Source: Theropithecus gelada (Eukaryota; Chordata; Mammalia; Primates; Cercopithecidae). Taken from it: a DNA stretch of 64,000 bases. Location of the stretch: NCBI RefSeq assembly GCF_003255815.1, contig NC_037680.1, forward strand, positions 21,500,739-21,564,738, written 5' to 3'. The position numbers and the translations under genes are program-made. The notes below the pieces were generated by a model. That model searched no databases. It had not been told where the DNA came from and saw nothing but the letters and a program-made list of their open reading frames with translations. This document shows positions 1 to 10,645 of the stretch, piece by piece. How positions within the stretch are numbered: the first letter of the stretch is position 1; each line of letters starts with the position of its first letter.

Positions 1-422
1 TTGTACTTTTAAAAGTTAAGATGAGGATCATTTTCCAAATTCTACAATAATCTTATTGAACTTTTAAATTTATGAATTATTGTTAATAATTTAACAATAT
101 GTGTTAAATTTATGAATTATTGAAAACACAATTAGTACTTTAACATTCACTCTGGCACCGTTTTTTGTGTCTTTGATATTTTTCCCTGGAGGCTTGAACA
201 TTTTCTCTTCGGTATATTGCTAAATCTGTTGTAAATTTTTTCTCAGTTTGAAATGGTGTCTTTTTCTGTTATATTTTTTTTTCTTCACTTTGGCTGACCT
301 ATATGTAAATGTTTATGCATTTTAGTTTTATTTCTAGCTTTTATATTGAGTCATAAATGATTTTCATTTTATTTTATCTGATTCTTTTGGATTTTCTTAA
401 AGAAAATTTTGTGACCTTTTGT
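1..422. other. AT-rich intergenic DNA, no feature seen
   Basis: This is AT-rich sequence with T-runs. I recognise no repeat family, open frame or RNA gene in it. It ends where the GC-richer LTR begins. Confidence 0.5.
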
Positions 423-1057
423 TGAAACGGGAGAGTTCACTGATCCCCATCGCAGGACATGCGACAAGGGTGTGGCTCACCTGTTCAGTTGCTGCTTAAG
501 TGTTAATCAACTCAATGGACTTCTGCAAGGGGAGAGGGGCAGTGCAACAGCTTTCTGTATCCCTAGCTATTGTCCAGCTTCCCGGAAAAACGGGTCACAC
601 ACAGACTCGAAAGATGAGTGCAGAAGTTTTACTGAGTGGTGGAAGTGGCCCTCGGTGGGATGGATGGGGAGCTGGAAGAGGGGCGTGGAGTGGGAAGATG
701 TTCTTCCCTGGATCCTGGCTATCCAGCGGCCAAACGCCTTTCTGAACACCCCCAGCCGAACTCCTCTGGGCATTTAGAGGTTTCTCCTCCTCTCTTTCTC
801 CGCTGTGTTGCTCCACTGTCCCTCTGCTTGCCTGCTTGTGTCCGGGTCTCGTCTTTCATCTGCTTCTGGAGCCTGGGGTTAGGAGTTTATATGGGTACAG
901 GATAGGGGAATGTGGCAGTCCAAAAGGCAGCTTTTTGGGTGAAAAACCAGAAATGCCTGTTTCCATTTAGGGCCAGGGATCTTCAGGCTTGAGGGTGGGG
1001 CCTTTGCTGGGGAACCGCCCTATTTTACCAGTGTTTCTCTCTCCTGCCCATATCACA
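423..1057 (-). repeat. ERV1-type solo LTR (endogenous retrovirus), minus strand
   Basis: A GC-richer block with sharp edges in AT-rich DNA. Read on the minus strand it starts TGTGATATGGGCAGG and ends CCCGTTTCA, so it has the TG...CA ends of a retroviral LTR. A TATA-like ATATAAA lies at about 886-892 and a variant poly(A) signal AGTAAA at 628-633, both on the minus strand and in the right order for U3-R-U5. The open frames across it (for example 472-777 on the plus strand) have no recognisable domain and are chance frames in LTR sequence. No internal retroviral genes flank it, so it is a solo LTR. I see no clear 4-6 bp target duplication. The exact family (HUERS-P/MER4-like) is unresolved. Confidence 0.65.
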
Positions 1058-1328
1058 AATAATAATAATTCTATTCTCTTTTATTTTTAAACACAAATTT
1101 ATCTTAATTTTTAGAAATGCTTATTTCTCTCTCTCTGTCTCTTTTTTCATTCATTATCTGTAGTAAAGTGTTACAGTCATGATGGGAAGATATTTTTGAT
1201 GCTTTCATTAATGAAATTCTCTTGGTAATTCTCCACTACTACAGATTCTGATTTGTAAAACCTTTATTATTTATTTTAAAACAACTTATCCTTCTTAGTT
1301 TACTAAAATGTTGGCAGATTTATGTAAC

Positions 1329-1370
1329 TATCTGAAGTCACTTCTAGACTTCAGATATTTACAAAATATC
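1329..1370. repeat. Two adjacent perfect short inverted repeats
   Basis: TATCTGAAGTC (1329-1339) is followed after 7 bases by its exact complement GACTTCAGATA (1347-1357). Overlapping its end, GATATTT (1354-1360) pairs with AAATATC (1364-1370) across a 3-base loop. Both could form small hairpins in single-stranded DNA or RNA. No T-run follows that would suggest a terminator, and none would be expected in this genome. No function is inferred. Confidence 0.75.
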
Positions 1371-1393
1371 AGACATCAGAGAAGAGTTACCTC

Positions 1394-1447
1394 GTTGTCA
1401 TTATCATCATTGTTGTCATTATCATAATTGTCGTCATTATCAAGTAA
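1394..1447 (+). repeat. 18-bp minisatellite, three imperfect copies
   Basis: Three consecutive 18-base units, GTTGTCATTATCATCATT, GTTGTCATTATCATAATT and GTCGTCATTATCAAGTAA, lie at 1394-1411, 1412-1429 and 1430-1447. The first two differ at one base and the third is more diverged. The array sits directly upstream of an old Alu monomer. Confidence 0.75.
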
Positions 1448-1457
1448 TAGTAAAATT

Positions 1458-1605
1458 ACTCTGACATAGTGGCTCACACCTGTAATCCCAGCACTTTAGT
1501 ATACCAAGGCAGTAAGAGCACTTGAGCCCAGGATTTGAAGACCAGCCTAGACAAAATAGTGAGCCCCTGTCACAAAAATGATAATAGTAATAATAATAAT
1601 GAAAT
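1458..1605 (+). repeat. Old Alu left monomer (AluJ/FLAM-like)
   Basis: It shows TGGCTCACACCTGTAATCCC, CAGCACTTTAG and GACCAGCCTAGACAAAATAG, the order of an Alu left arm, and ends in an AATAATAATAATG tail with no right arm. The heavy divergence suggests an early Alu (FLAM or AluJ). Confidence 0.75.
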
Positions 1606-1609
1606 TAGA

Positions 1610-1790
1610 ATGGTGAATAAGTAGAGAGATGTTGTATATGTGTATGTAATAACACATTTAATCCTTACAAGTAATTTCTGAATTAGGTATTCTTATGAGC
1701 TCCATGTTACAGATGGGGAAATGTAGAAAGTGCTGGAGGTGGGAAGTGGTTTCCATAATTATGGTTCCAGTAACCATGCCCTTAGACACC
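1610..1790 (+). repeat. MIR SINE fragment
   Basis: ACACATTTAATCCTTACAAG followed by TTAGGTATTCTTATGAGCTC and TGTTACAGATGGGGAAA matches the conserved core of the mammalian-wide MIR element, diverged as expected for its age. Confidence 0.65.
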
Positions 1791-3556
1791 ACAGTTTGTT
1801 GCATAGACTGTAAACTAATAAAAAAGGTAGGTATGAAGCTTTCTCCTGTTAGCTTTTAAAAAATTTTTTGGACATTAAATTGCACTTTTTATCTTTTATG
1901 GACCAACACTTAGGAAAGTCTTCCCTTTTAAGAGCCACGCTAATCACTGTTAGAGATTTATTCAGCACTACCTGGATTAGTCTTGGGACTTTCACATTGG
2001 GCAGATTCTTTCCTAGCACACAGATTAGAAATATAAACAGCTCTGTGAAGTTCCAGAGTAATCAGGTATCTTCTGGCCACCCAGGAAATCTCCCATTGAT
2101 TGATTCATGTAAATTTTTTCTTATCTGACTTTTTGATGATTGATACTTCCTTATGTGAATGCATAACCACTTTAAGGCTTGGGAGTTAGTTCCTTGATAT
2201 AAGCCTACTTGATTTAAGGGCAATTCATGTTCCCCACAGAGGTCCTCTGCAAAAAGATGGCCAACAGCGGAGCTCATTTATACATACAACTGAATAATCA
2301 CGTATGGCTTTTTAGAGAAAAATGAAAAAGAAAACTACCATGTATTAAGTACTAGTCACAATCTTCCTGTGTTTTTACCTCTTTGAGTGCTACAATACTG
2401 TATAGTAACAGTGTATAGTAACAGTAACTAGAGACTTTCCATACCAAAGACTGAAAAGCAGATACCTTGTAGGTTCAATACACTTTCTTCAAATGATATT
2501 TTATGAAAGCAGAGTAAATATGCAATAAGAGGTCATGAATTATTTTATCCCTATGATGAAACCAGGTCCTGTCAAATGTGAGTGTTCCATAAATATTTAT
2601 TGAGTAAATGTGTAAATAAAAAAAAAAAATAGAAAGTCAGGTTTGTGAATTTCTAGTCATAACCACTCTAGTGAGAAATGGACATGTAACTCTTATTCAC
2701 CCCTGCCTTTTCCAGCAGAATCTAAATTAAAATGGTAAATTTCCATTCTGTAAGCCATCTTGTTTATATCTGCAGTTGTTACATATTTCCTACAAAACGG
2801 GTCTCATAATCTGGTTGTAAATAAAATTCTTCGAAAGTATTTGAGCTGTGCAGGTGCAAGACCTAATAGAACACCTGTCAGACATGATGTATCTTCAGAC
2901 AAACTAACTCACTTATAAATAACTTCAGTTTTTAGATTTTTGTAAAGGAGGTTGCTTTAAAGTAATTGAAATGTAATTAGGCCTGGAGTACAGAGATTTA
3001 GAATCTAGTCTTATATTTTTCAAAAACTAGATAGTTAATAGCAGGCAAATAATTAAATTTGGTTTAAATTCTGATCTTGGAATTCTGATCTTAAGGGTAT
3101 CTGTATCATTGAAATAATATGATTATGAAAACATGTGCCTTCTATCCAAATAACTGTGTATTTCTGAGGTTTAATGTTTTAATTTTTTGACATATTGTTA
3201 ATTCTACAGCTATCATGAGAACACATTTTTGATGAAGAGCATAGCATCTACATATAGCATTATTTCTGAAGAAATACAATTGATTTTATGGCCATCTGCT
3301 CTATAATATAGTGTTTGGAAGTGCAATTTTGTAAGAAGTATAGCTTGCCTAAAATAGCAAAGTACCACATAGCTTAAAAAATAATACCACTTTGCAGATT
3401 TTTGGCCTACACACTGTGTGGGGTTGCAATATATTTTTAAACGTTGATTCATGTGCTACTCACACTTGCTTATACACTCCAGCCACAAGTGACCACTATT
3501 GCCAATGACTCTCTCCAAAGCTAATAAAAAGTAGAAAATGCATCATTAAAATAATT
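1791..3556. other. Mostly unique AT-rich DNA, with an L2-like tail
   Basis: No gene was found. An L2-like 3' tail (TCCATAAATATTTATTGAGT) lies near 2587-2606. A 13-base unit TGTATAGTAACAG is duplicated in tandem at 2399-2411 and 2412-2424. The open frames 1868-2128 (+) and 2062-2277 (-) have no recognisable domain, and nothing supports them as genes. Confidence 0.45.
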
Positions 3557-3863
3557 GGCTGGGTGCAGTGGCTCACGCCTGTAATCCCAGCACTTTGGGA
3601 GGCCGAGCAGGGTGGATCATCTGAGGTTGCAAGTTCAAGACAGCCTGGCCAACATGGTGAAACCCCATCTCTTCTAAAAATACAAAAATTAGCCAGGTGC
3701 ACATCTGTAATCCCAGCTACTCGGGAAGCTGAGGCAGGAGAATTGCTTGAAGCCAGGAGGCAGAGGTTGTAGCGAGCTGAGATCATGCCACCGCACTTCA
3801 GCCTGGGCAACAGAGTGAGACTCCATCGCAAAATAAAGAAATAAAGAAATAATAAAATAATAA
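3557..3863 (+). repeat. Full-length Alu (AluS-like), plus strand
   Basis: It runs from GGCTGGGTGCAGTGGCTCAC through both arms to GAGACTCCATCGCAAAATAAA and an A-rich AAATAA tail. It has the left arm, a central A-rich linker and a right arm. The opposing minus-strand open frames (3496-3867 and 3689-3898) are the usual Alu-antisense frames, not genes. Confidence 0.93.
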
Positions 3864-4960
3864 TCACCTAACATGTTATTAAAACTAAATGAGGTCATCT
3901 CTCACTCATAACTAGAGAGGCACATGCTGCACATCCCTCCTAACCACCGAGGCAACTTGGCAAAATAAAGTTCACTGCATATTCATTATTATAATATCAG
4001 AGAAACTTTCCAGTGGGAAAGATATTTTTTAAGCTTACTATAAGAAAGGATGACCTAGATGTTTTGTCTCACGTCTCTTACAGAAAATGTACAATATTAC
4101 ATTTAGCTAACAGAAGATGAAACGAAGTTGACAAACTAAATATGACAAATGTAAAATGTGAAACTAAAACACTTTTAGAAGAATGACAAAGGCAAACAAA
4201 ATCTCAGTGGTCTTTTGAGAGATCTGTGCTACCACAGCAAAGAAAAAGTAGGCCACTCTAACCAGATTTTCAGCATATCCTGTCATATTACTATAATTAT
4301 GAATCTTTATATCTAAAAATGAGGGAAAGTTACTCTAAATCTACTTTTTATCTGAGTAGTTTAAAAAAGTAATTTATAGAAAAAAGGGGAGGGGGATTCA
4401 ATCTTAGATAACTGATATTGTCTCAACTATTGCATGAAAATCTTTTTTTCTACTAAAGAAAGTCATACTAAAGCTTTCACTCTCTTAAAATCAATTCTGT
4501 AGTGAAATTTAATTCATAATTTATAATGAGGTTTCACTTGCATTTATCCTGACTCTCAGAACTGTTAGATAGGTGAAGTATTAATTAGCCAGTTAAAAGA
4601 AGAAATTGAATATAAGAGCATATACATGGAACTTGCCAAAACATGACTTTTTAGAGACAGGACCAAGTTGCTTCAATATTGAAAAGGAAGAATGTGAGTA
4701 TATTAATATCCTCATGAAAAAAGTCCTCTAAAAGTTCTACAGATGTTGTCATTCCATATTAAGGAATCTACACGCAGTTGAGCTCCATCCCTCTACAACT
4801 AAAATATAATGTTTTCTTCTGGTTACATTATTTTACTCAATTGCTAAACCTTTATGGATCACCTGCTTTTTTCAAGGTCATATTTTACATCCTAGATATG
4901 TAAAGATGAACAAAATATCAGTGTGTGAATATTTGTAAACTTATATTAAAAATCACATTG
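3864..4960. other. AT-rich intergenic DNA, nothing recognised
   Basis: No open frame above about 60 codons and no repeat family that I can name. It may contain very old LINE sequence. Confidence 0.4.
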
Positions 4961-5045
4961 GCTTGCAGTGAGCCGAGATCGCGCCACTGCACTCCTGCCT
5001 GGGTGACAGAGTGAGACTCCATCTCAAAAACAAACAAAAAAAAAG
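4961..5045 (+). repeat. 5'-truncated Alu with target-site duplication
   Basis: Only the last part of an Alu right arm is present, from GCTTGCAGTGAGCCGAGATC to GAGACTCCATCTC plus an A-rich tail. It is flanked by the 8-base direct repeat TCACATTG (4953-4960 and 5046-5053), which supports insertion of a truncated copy rather than later deletion. Confidence 0.88.
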
Positions 5046-5457
5046 TCACATTGTACCCTGTACATATGTACACTTATTTTTTGTCAGTTACAGATTAAAT
5101 TAAATTTAAAATACAAAAGCCAATATATATACAGCTCACCTGTCATTTAGGAATATGCTTATAGTTGAATAATTTTAAAGCTACAAGCATTCAGGGAGCA
5201 CTCTGTATGCATACACAGCACTTAAGATGTCTACTAGAAGAAGCACATCACCCAACTAAAGGTGACAGGGGACACTTTAGCCCAATGACTTATGGGAACA
5301 TATATAAAATGATATAAAAGTTGGGGGCAGAGTGGCAGATTAGGATATAAATCCTATATGCCTTGGACAAGAAGAAAAAATACAATTATATAAATGAGTT
5401 CAAAAAGAAGGGGGCAGAATTAAAGTAGAAGAAGCTCCTTTTTAAAAGCATATACAA
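5046..5457. other. Intergenic DNA
   Basis: AT-rich sequence with no recognised gene. GGGGGCAGAGTGGCAGATTA near 5323 is faintly reminiscent of an old L1 5' end, but this is too weak to call. It ends with the copy of AAAAGCATATACAA that flanks the next Alu. Confidence 0.35.
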
Positions 5458-5592
5458 CTACTCAGGAGGCTGAGGCAGGAGAATGGCGTAAACCCAGGAG
5501 GTGGAACTTGCCGTGAGCCGAGATCCGGCCACTGCACTCCAGCCTGGGCGACAGAGCGAGACTCCATCTCAAAAAAAAAAAAAAAAAAAAAA
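5458..5592 (+). repeat. 5'-truncated monkey-type AluY
   Basis: This is a right-arm Alu piece from CTACTCAGGAGGCTGAGGCA to GAGACTCCATCTC with a long pure A tail. It contains GAGATCCGGCCACTGCACTC, whose CCGG marks the Old World monkey AluYR lineage as I know it. The flanks are AAAAGCATATACAA (5444-5457) and AAAAGCATACACAA (5593-5606), a 14-base target duplication with one mismatch. The pure tail and near-perfect duplication point to a recent insertion. Confidence 0.9.
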
Positions 5593-5606
5593 AAAAGCAT
5601 ACACAA

Positions 5607-6319
5607 GAGGTTGACATCAAAGGATATCATTTAAATCTGTGCTATCCAATAATAGATGCTTAAGGGCATTAATGTCATTCTAAAGGTCAGTCTCATAATG
5701 GTAACTACCTAAATATAAATACAAACTTTGAAAATATCAAAATAATTTTTTAAATCTGAAAAAGCAAGAAAATTGCACAATGAAATAATAGCATAATAAT
5801 AAAATAGTAAAATATATAAGATAATAAGACAATTATGACAAAAATACCAATTAAAACAGAAAGGATATTTATGTATTAAAATAGATGAATGCTAAATTAG
5901 TGGGTGAAAATTTGATGAAGGACAAAATATATATAATCATAATGTATCTCCACAAGAATTTTTAAAAATTAATAACAGGAAAATGAACTAATCATATAAT
6001 AGGGAAACCTGCAAGATACTACATTAAATGAGTAAATAAAGTTAACATTACCAATAATCAGCCAAGCTAACATAATCTGGTATCTCCTTATCAGAATAAT
6101 TCAAAGAGAAAAATCACAACTGTCATATTTATGCTAAAAATCCAGTAATCTAATTGTAAGTATCAAACAAACCTAACTGAGGGATAGCATACAAACATTA
6201 GCTGATACTCTTCAAATATGTCCATGTCAAGAAAGGCAAAAAAAGGCTCAGAAAAAGTTTTTAAGAAACCAGATACATATCTACTAATGTATCATCTAGC
6301 AGCAGAAAATTTTTAAAAT
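5607..6319. repeat. Very AT-rich DNA, probable old LINE remnant
   Basis: It contains strings such as ACTCTTCAAATATGTCCATG and GAAAGGCAAAAAAAGGCTCA that resemble the 3' region of old LINEs (L1ME/HAL1/L2 type). Divergence is too great to name the family by eye. No gene-like frame. Confidence 0.35.
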
Positions 6320-6412
6320 GTGTTCCTCTTCTTTCCTTTTCCCGTATCTTTTTATTTTCCTTTTCCTGTTCTCCTCCTTCTCTTTCTTTTCTTTCTTTTT
6401 TTTATCTTTTCA
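6320..6412 (+). repeat. Polypyrimidine-rich tract
   Basis: A stretch of about 90 bases dominated by C and T, including TTTTCCTGTTCTCCTCCTTC and TTTCTTTTCTTTCTTTTTTT. This is low-complexity sequence with no gene evidence. Confidence 0.7.
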
Positions 6413-6852
6413 CCTTCATATTCTTGTACTACAAAGATATTATTGATGCACCTTTATGAATGGATATTATAGATTGGATGATAGTATTATATCAATTTTA
6501 TATTTCCCAATTTTTATAACAGTATTAGACTATTTTTATCCTTAAGTGATATACAGTGGCAGCACAGGTTTTTCAAGCAATTGTGATGGGAAAATTGGAT
6601 ATTCACAGGAAAAAGAATAAACCTTGACTTAAACTTCACTTCCTATATAAAAATTAACTGAAAATGGATTCTATATCAAAATGTAAAATGTGAAACTCAA
6701 ACACTTTTAAAAAATAATTGAAAATATTTATGGCCAAAGGTGTGCAGAGAATCTTAGACATGGCTTCAAATAAAATTTTAAAAATATATATTGGACATTA
6801 TCAAATTTTAAAACTTTTGCTCTGCAGAAGGAGCTGTTAAGAGAATGAAAAA

Positions 6853-7170
6853 GGCCAGGTGTGGTGGCCCACGCCTGTAATCCCAACACTTTGTGAGGCC
6901 GAGGCTGGCAGATTACTTGAGGCCAGGAGTTCAAGACCAGCCTGGCCAACATTGTGAAACATCATCTCTACTAAAATACAAAAAATTAGGCGGGCCTGGT
7001 GGCACACACCTGTAATCTCAGCTACTTTAGAGCCTGAGGGACAAGAATCTCTTGAACCCATGAGGCAGAGATTGCAGTGATGCAAGATGGCGCCACTGCC
7101 ACTCCAGCCTGGGCAACAGAGTGAGACTGTCTCAAAAAATAAATAAAATGAAATAAAATAAAATTTTTAT
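6853..7170 (+). repeat. Alu (AluS-like) inserted in L1
   Basis: It starts GGCCAGGTGTGGTGGCCCAC, has both arms and ends GAGACTGTCTCAAAAAATAA with a degenerate A-rich tail. L1 sequence lies on both sides, so this Alu is younger than the L1. Confidence 0.92.
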
Positions 7171-8127
7171 AAAGAGGGTGAAAAGAAAAACCACAGACCA
7201 GGAGAAAGTATTCATAAATGTCATGTTTTCAAGATGGAAGAGTTGGATCCAGCATATACAAATAACTTCCTAAATTCAATAGGAAGAAAGACCCTACACC
7301 AAAGAGGACATGTGAACAGCGAATATAGACAGGAAAAAAAATGTTCAGAATCATTAGCGATTAGAGAAATGCAAATAAATGTAACATAAGGTAAAAGGTC
7401 TCGCCTACTTGAATAGACTTTAAAAAATTTTAAAGATACCAACTGATGAAGTACAGGTGAGAAAGTGGAACAGCTACATATCTCATATACTGATGGAGGA
7501 TGTAAAATGCTACAGCAACTTTGAAAAATTGACAATTTCACATATAGTTAAACATACACAGCCTGTATGATCCAGCAAACATATGTCAGGACATTTCTCT
7601 AGAGAAATAAAAACTTAATTTCACACAAAACCTACACATGAATTTATGTAGTTTTATTTTGTATACCCCAACCTTCAAGCAACTGAAATATCTTTCAACA
7701 GTTTGGAGGTTAAACAGATTATGGTGCATCCATACCATTATACTATTCAGCAATAAAAGACAATAGATTTTGATACACATGAAAGTGTGGATAAATCCGA
7801 ATGGCACCTGATGAATGAAGAAAATAATAGTCAATCTCAAAGAGTTATGTGTTATATAATTGCATTTCTATAAAAAAGATTAGAGAACAAATGGATTGTT
7901 GCAAGGATTAGGATTGAAGAAGGTATGACTATTGAAGGATAACACAACAGAATTTCTATGTGATAATAGAACAATTCTCTATGGCAAATTCAGTGATGGG
8001 TACTAAAATGTAAATAGTACATGTGTAATAAAAAGGTAAAATACAAATACCAATTATATTTGAGTGATTAGTGTTGTATCAGTGTCAATCCCATGGCTCT
8101 GACAATGCTCTATGGTTATGTAAGATA

Positions 8128-8375
8128 TTGAGGTCAAGAGTTTGAGACCAGCCTGACTAACATGATGAAACCCTGTCTCTAGTAAAAATACAAAACTTAG
8201 CCTGGCCTAGTGGCAGGTGCCTATAATTCCAGCTACTCAGGAGACTGAGGCAGGAGAATCGCTTGAACACAGGAGGCGGAGGTTGCAGTATGCCCAGATC
8301 ACGCCACTGCACTCCAACCTGGGTGACAGAGCGAGACTCTGTCTCAAAAAAAAAAAAAAAAAATTAAAAAAAAAT
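8128..8375 (+). repeat. 5'-truncated Alu inserted in L1 3' UTR
   Basis: It starts within the left arm at TTGAGGTCAAGAGTTTGAGA and runs through a complete right arm to GCGAGACTCTGTCTC and an A tail. The first ~50 bases of an Alu are missing. L1 3' UTR sequence lies on both sides. Confidence 0.88.
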
Positions 8376-8575
8376 TGGAGAAATGGGGTAAAGTATGCAT
8401 AGAAACTCTGTATTCGTTTTACAGTTTTTTATAAGTCCTAAAACATTTCAAACTAAAAGAAATTAAAGAAGGAGATATGGGAGAAAATGTCTCTACACAT
8501 GCTGGTGCTGCAAAGATTTTGACAAAAAAATCAATACCCATTCCTAATTTTTCAACATATAGTAAAGTAGAAACT

Positions 8576-8606
8576 TGCGCGTGCGCGCGCGCGCACACAC
8601 ACACAC
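8576..8606 (+). repeat. Alternating GC/AC tract, Z-DNA-prone
   Basis: Thirty-one bases of strict pyrimidine-purine alternation, TGCGCGTGCGCGCGC followed by GCACACACACACAC. A CG-alternating core joined to a CA run is the classical kind of sequence that adopts left-handed DNA under supercoiling. It is also an island of CpG in an AT-rich region. Confidence 0.85.
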
Positions 8607-9106
8607 TTTTCTCAGTCCTAAAAGTGGCTAATTCATTTAACAAGTGAAAGAAAACTTTATTAAATTTATGCTATCTCAGTGTGTAAAGATGCCCACTAAC
8701 TCCATTAGAATTTAACGTTTTATTGGACATATTATTCAAAGCAACTAGAAAAAGGAAAACAATTACATGCCTAAAAACCAGCAAATAATAATTATTTTCA
8801 TTTGCAGATGATTTGACAGTTTTTCTAGATAACCTAAGAAATACAATGATAAAATTTTCACAATGATAAAATAATGTAAATAATCTAAAATTTGTGTATA
8901 AAAATCAGTTTTTATATGTATAAATATGGCCAGTTAGAAGATATAAGGGGAAAGTTCCATATATAATCAGTATTAAATATTTGTGAATAAATTTAATTAA
9001 AAAATTGAGAAATTGAGAAATTGACAGAGAAAATCTCTGAAAAGCACTTTTCAGACATAAAGTTAAATTTAAATAATATCTTATGTTCTTAGATATGATG
9101 GGCAAA

Positions 9107-9464
9107 TGTTATGATTAAATATTTGTGTCCTAAAATTCATATGTTGAAACTCTACCCCCTAATGTGATAATATTAGGCAGTAGGGATTTTTGAGAGGTAA
9201 TTACAATTAGATGAGGACATGAGGGTAGAGCCTCCATGAATGGAATTAGTGTCCTTTAAAAGTCCTGAAAGCGTTTGATTCCTCTCTCTGCCATCCTAGG
9301 ACACAGCAAGAAGACTTCTGTCTATGAACTAAGGAAGCAGGCCCTCACCCAGTGCCTTGACCTTGGACTTTCTAACATCCAGGACTGTGAGAAAAGAATC
9401 TTTGCTGTTTAAGCTACCCAGCTTATGATATTTTGTTATAGCAACCCTAATGGACTAAGACACA
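9107..9464 (+). repeat. MLT1-type MaLR solo LTR
   Basis: Matches the MLT1 LTR in order: TGTTATGATTAAATATTTGT, AATTCATATGTTGAAACTCT, GGACATGAGGGTAGAGCCTC, CCATCCTAGGACACAGCAAG, GAACTAAGGAAGCAGGCCCT, CCAGGACTGTGAGAAAAGAA, TTGTTATAGCAACCCTAATG and an end near GACTAAGACACA. It is inserted in L1 ORF2 sequence, so it is younger than that L1. Confidence 0.85.
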
Positions 9465-9778
9465 GAACATTATACAAATGTCAATTATCCCCATATCAAC
9501 ATAAAATTTGGATAAAAAGAAAGATTTTGGGAGATAAATAAATGAAATTAAAGTATATGGAACAAACATTCAACAAAAGCTAGGAAGGCTCTGTAAAAGG
9601 ATATTAACGAGGGGAAACTAGACCTACCGAATAACAAAATATACTTTAAAGACTCAAAAATCGGAGTAGTATGAAACTGACACATAAGTTATCAGACGTG
9701 TGGAAAAGACAAGAAAGTTTTAAAAAATAATCCAGTATATTATAACGTTTTAGTAATATGAAGAAAGTCACACTGATA

Positions 9779-10645
9779 CAAGAGTGGGGCAGGGAAGTGC
9801 TGGGTAGAGAAGGGTGGGGTTCCTGGCAAAGGCTCCACCCTGGGGCCTGTGCCTGCCCACTGACCTAGGTTGAGTACAACAGCTCCTGTTTTGTGGCAAA
9901 ATGTTGCATTTTCCAAGACCACCCTGGCCTGCCACGCTCCCCATCCATGCCTATAAAAACCCTGAGACCCTAGTAGGCACAGAAACAAGTGGCTGGACAT
10001 AGAGAGAAACACACTGGTGGAAGAACACGCAAGCAGCTGGGCATCAGGAGGAACACAGCAGCAGCAGAACACACAGATGCCAACAGGCCATTGACAGCAA
10101 AATGACGCAGAAGCCAGATGCCAAGAGAAATTCAGCTGAGAGTGGTCGGAGGAGAGCCCAGTCACTGAACGGCCCAACTCCAGGGGAAGTGCACCTTCCC
10201 ACTCCATCCCCCTTTTGGCTCCCCCTCAATCTGCTGAGAGCTGTTTCCACCATTCAATAAAACCTTGCACTCATTCTCCAAGCCCATGTGCGATCTGATT
10301 TATTGCAGTCCACTAAGTCAAGAACCCCGGGAGACAGTAAGCCTTCTGTCCTTGCGATAAGACAGAGGGTCTAATTGAGCTGATTAACACAAGACACCTG
10401 TGGATGGCTAAGCTGAAAGAGCATATTGTAACACACACCCACTGGGGCTTCAGGAGCTGTAAGCACTCAACCCTAGACACTACTGTGGCACCTGAGTCCG
10501 CGCTCCCAATGACCTGCCCGTCTGCATTCTCCCCCTAGGAGTCTGAGCTGTAGGGCACTGAAAAAGTGAACCACTCCCTCTGTGGCAAGCCCCAGGAGGA
10601 GGATAAGGAAACTTTTCCTGTTTCAACATCTTGTCACTGGCAGGG
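9779..10645 (+). repeat. ERV1-type LTR with TATA box and poly(A) signal
   Basis: A GC-rich block inside an AT-rich L1. TATAAAAA at 9952-9959 is a good core promoter and AATAAA at 10256-10261 a canonical poly(A) signal, placed as in an LTR. It ends near CTTTTCCTGTTTCA (10609-10624), and CATCTTGTCACTGGCAGGGG follows, which may be the start of the viral leader before L1 resumes. No gag, pol or env follows. The minus-strand frame 9740-10207 (155 codons) is an LTR-antisense frame with no recognised domain. The family (HUERS-P/LTR9-like) is uncertain, as are both exact edges. Confidence 0.7.
9952..9959 (+). promoter_or_regulatory. LTR TATA box
   Basis: TATAAAAA lies 3' of a GC-richer presumed U3, about 300 bases before AATAAA. 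It probably once drove proviral transcription. Whether it is active today cannot be told from sequence. Confidence 0.5.

Larger units (their letters stand above)
6560..8465 (+). repeat. Old L1 3' segment (L1M), split by two Alus
   Basis: The order matches the end of L1 ORF2 and its 3' UTR: GGGAAAATTGGATATTCACA near 6588, TTGCTCTGCAGAAGGAGCTG (6819), GAGAAATGCAAATAAATGTA (about 7363), ATGATCCAGCAAACATATGT (about 7567), TACTATTCAGCAATAAAAGA (about 7741), then a 3' UTR ending in GTCCTAAAACATTTCAAACT near 8440. Alus interrupt it at 6853-7170 and 8128-8375, and the L1 resumes after each. ORF2 is riddled with stops, so the element is dead. The minus-strand frames 7221-7541 and 7586-7840 are antisense shadows of this L1. 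Confidence 0.8.

Noticed and set aside
472..777. A 101-codon plus-strand frame in a GC-rich block, possible first exon
   Set aside because: The block is a minus-strand LTR with TG...CA ends. Overlapping frames exist on both strands, as expected of GC-rich non-coding DNA.
9740..10207. A 155-codon minus-strand open frame with a hydrophobic, cysteine-rich middle
   Set aside because: It lies antisense across an ERV1 LTR whose TATA box and poly(A) signal are on the other strand; no domain, and composition is that of the LTR.
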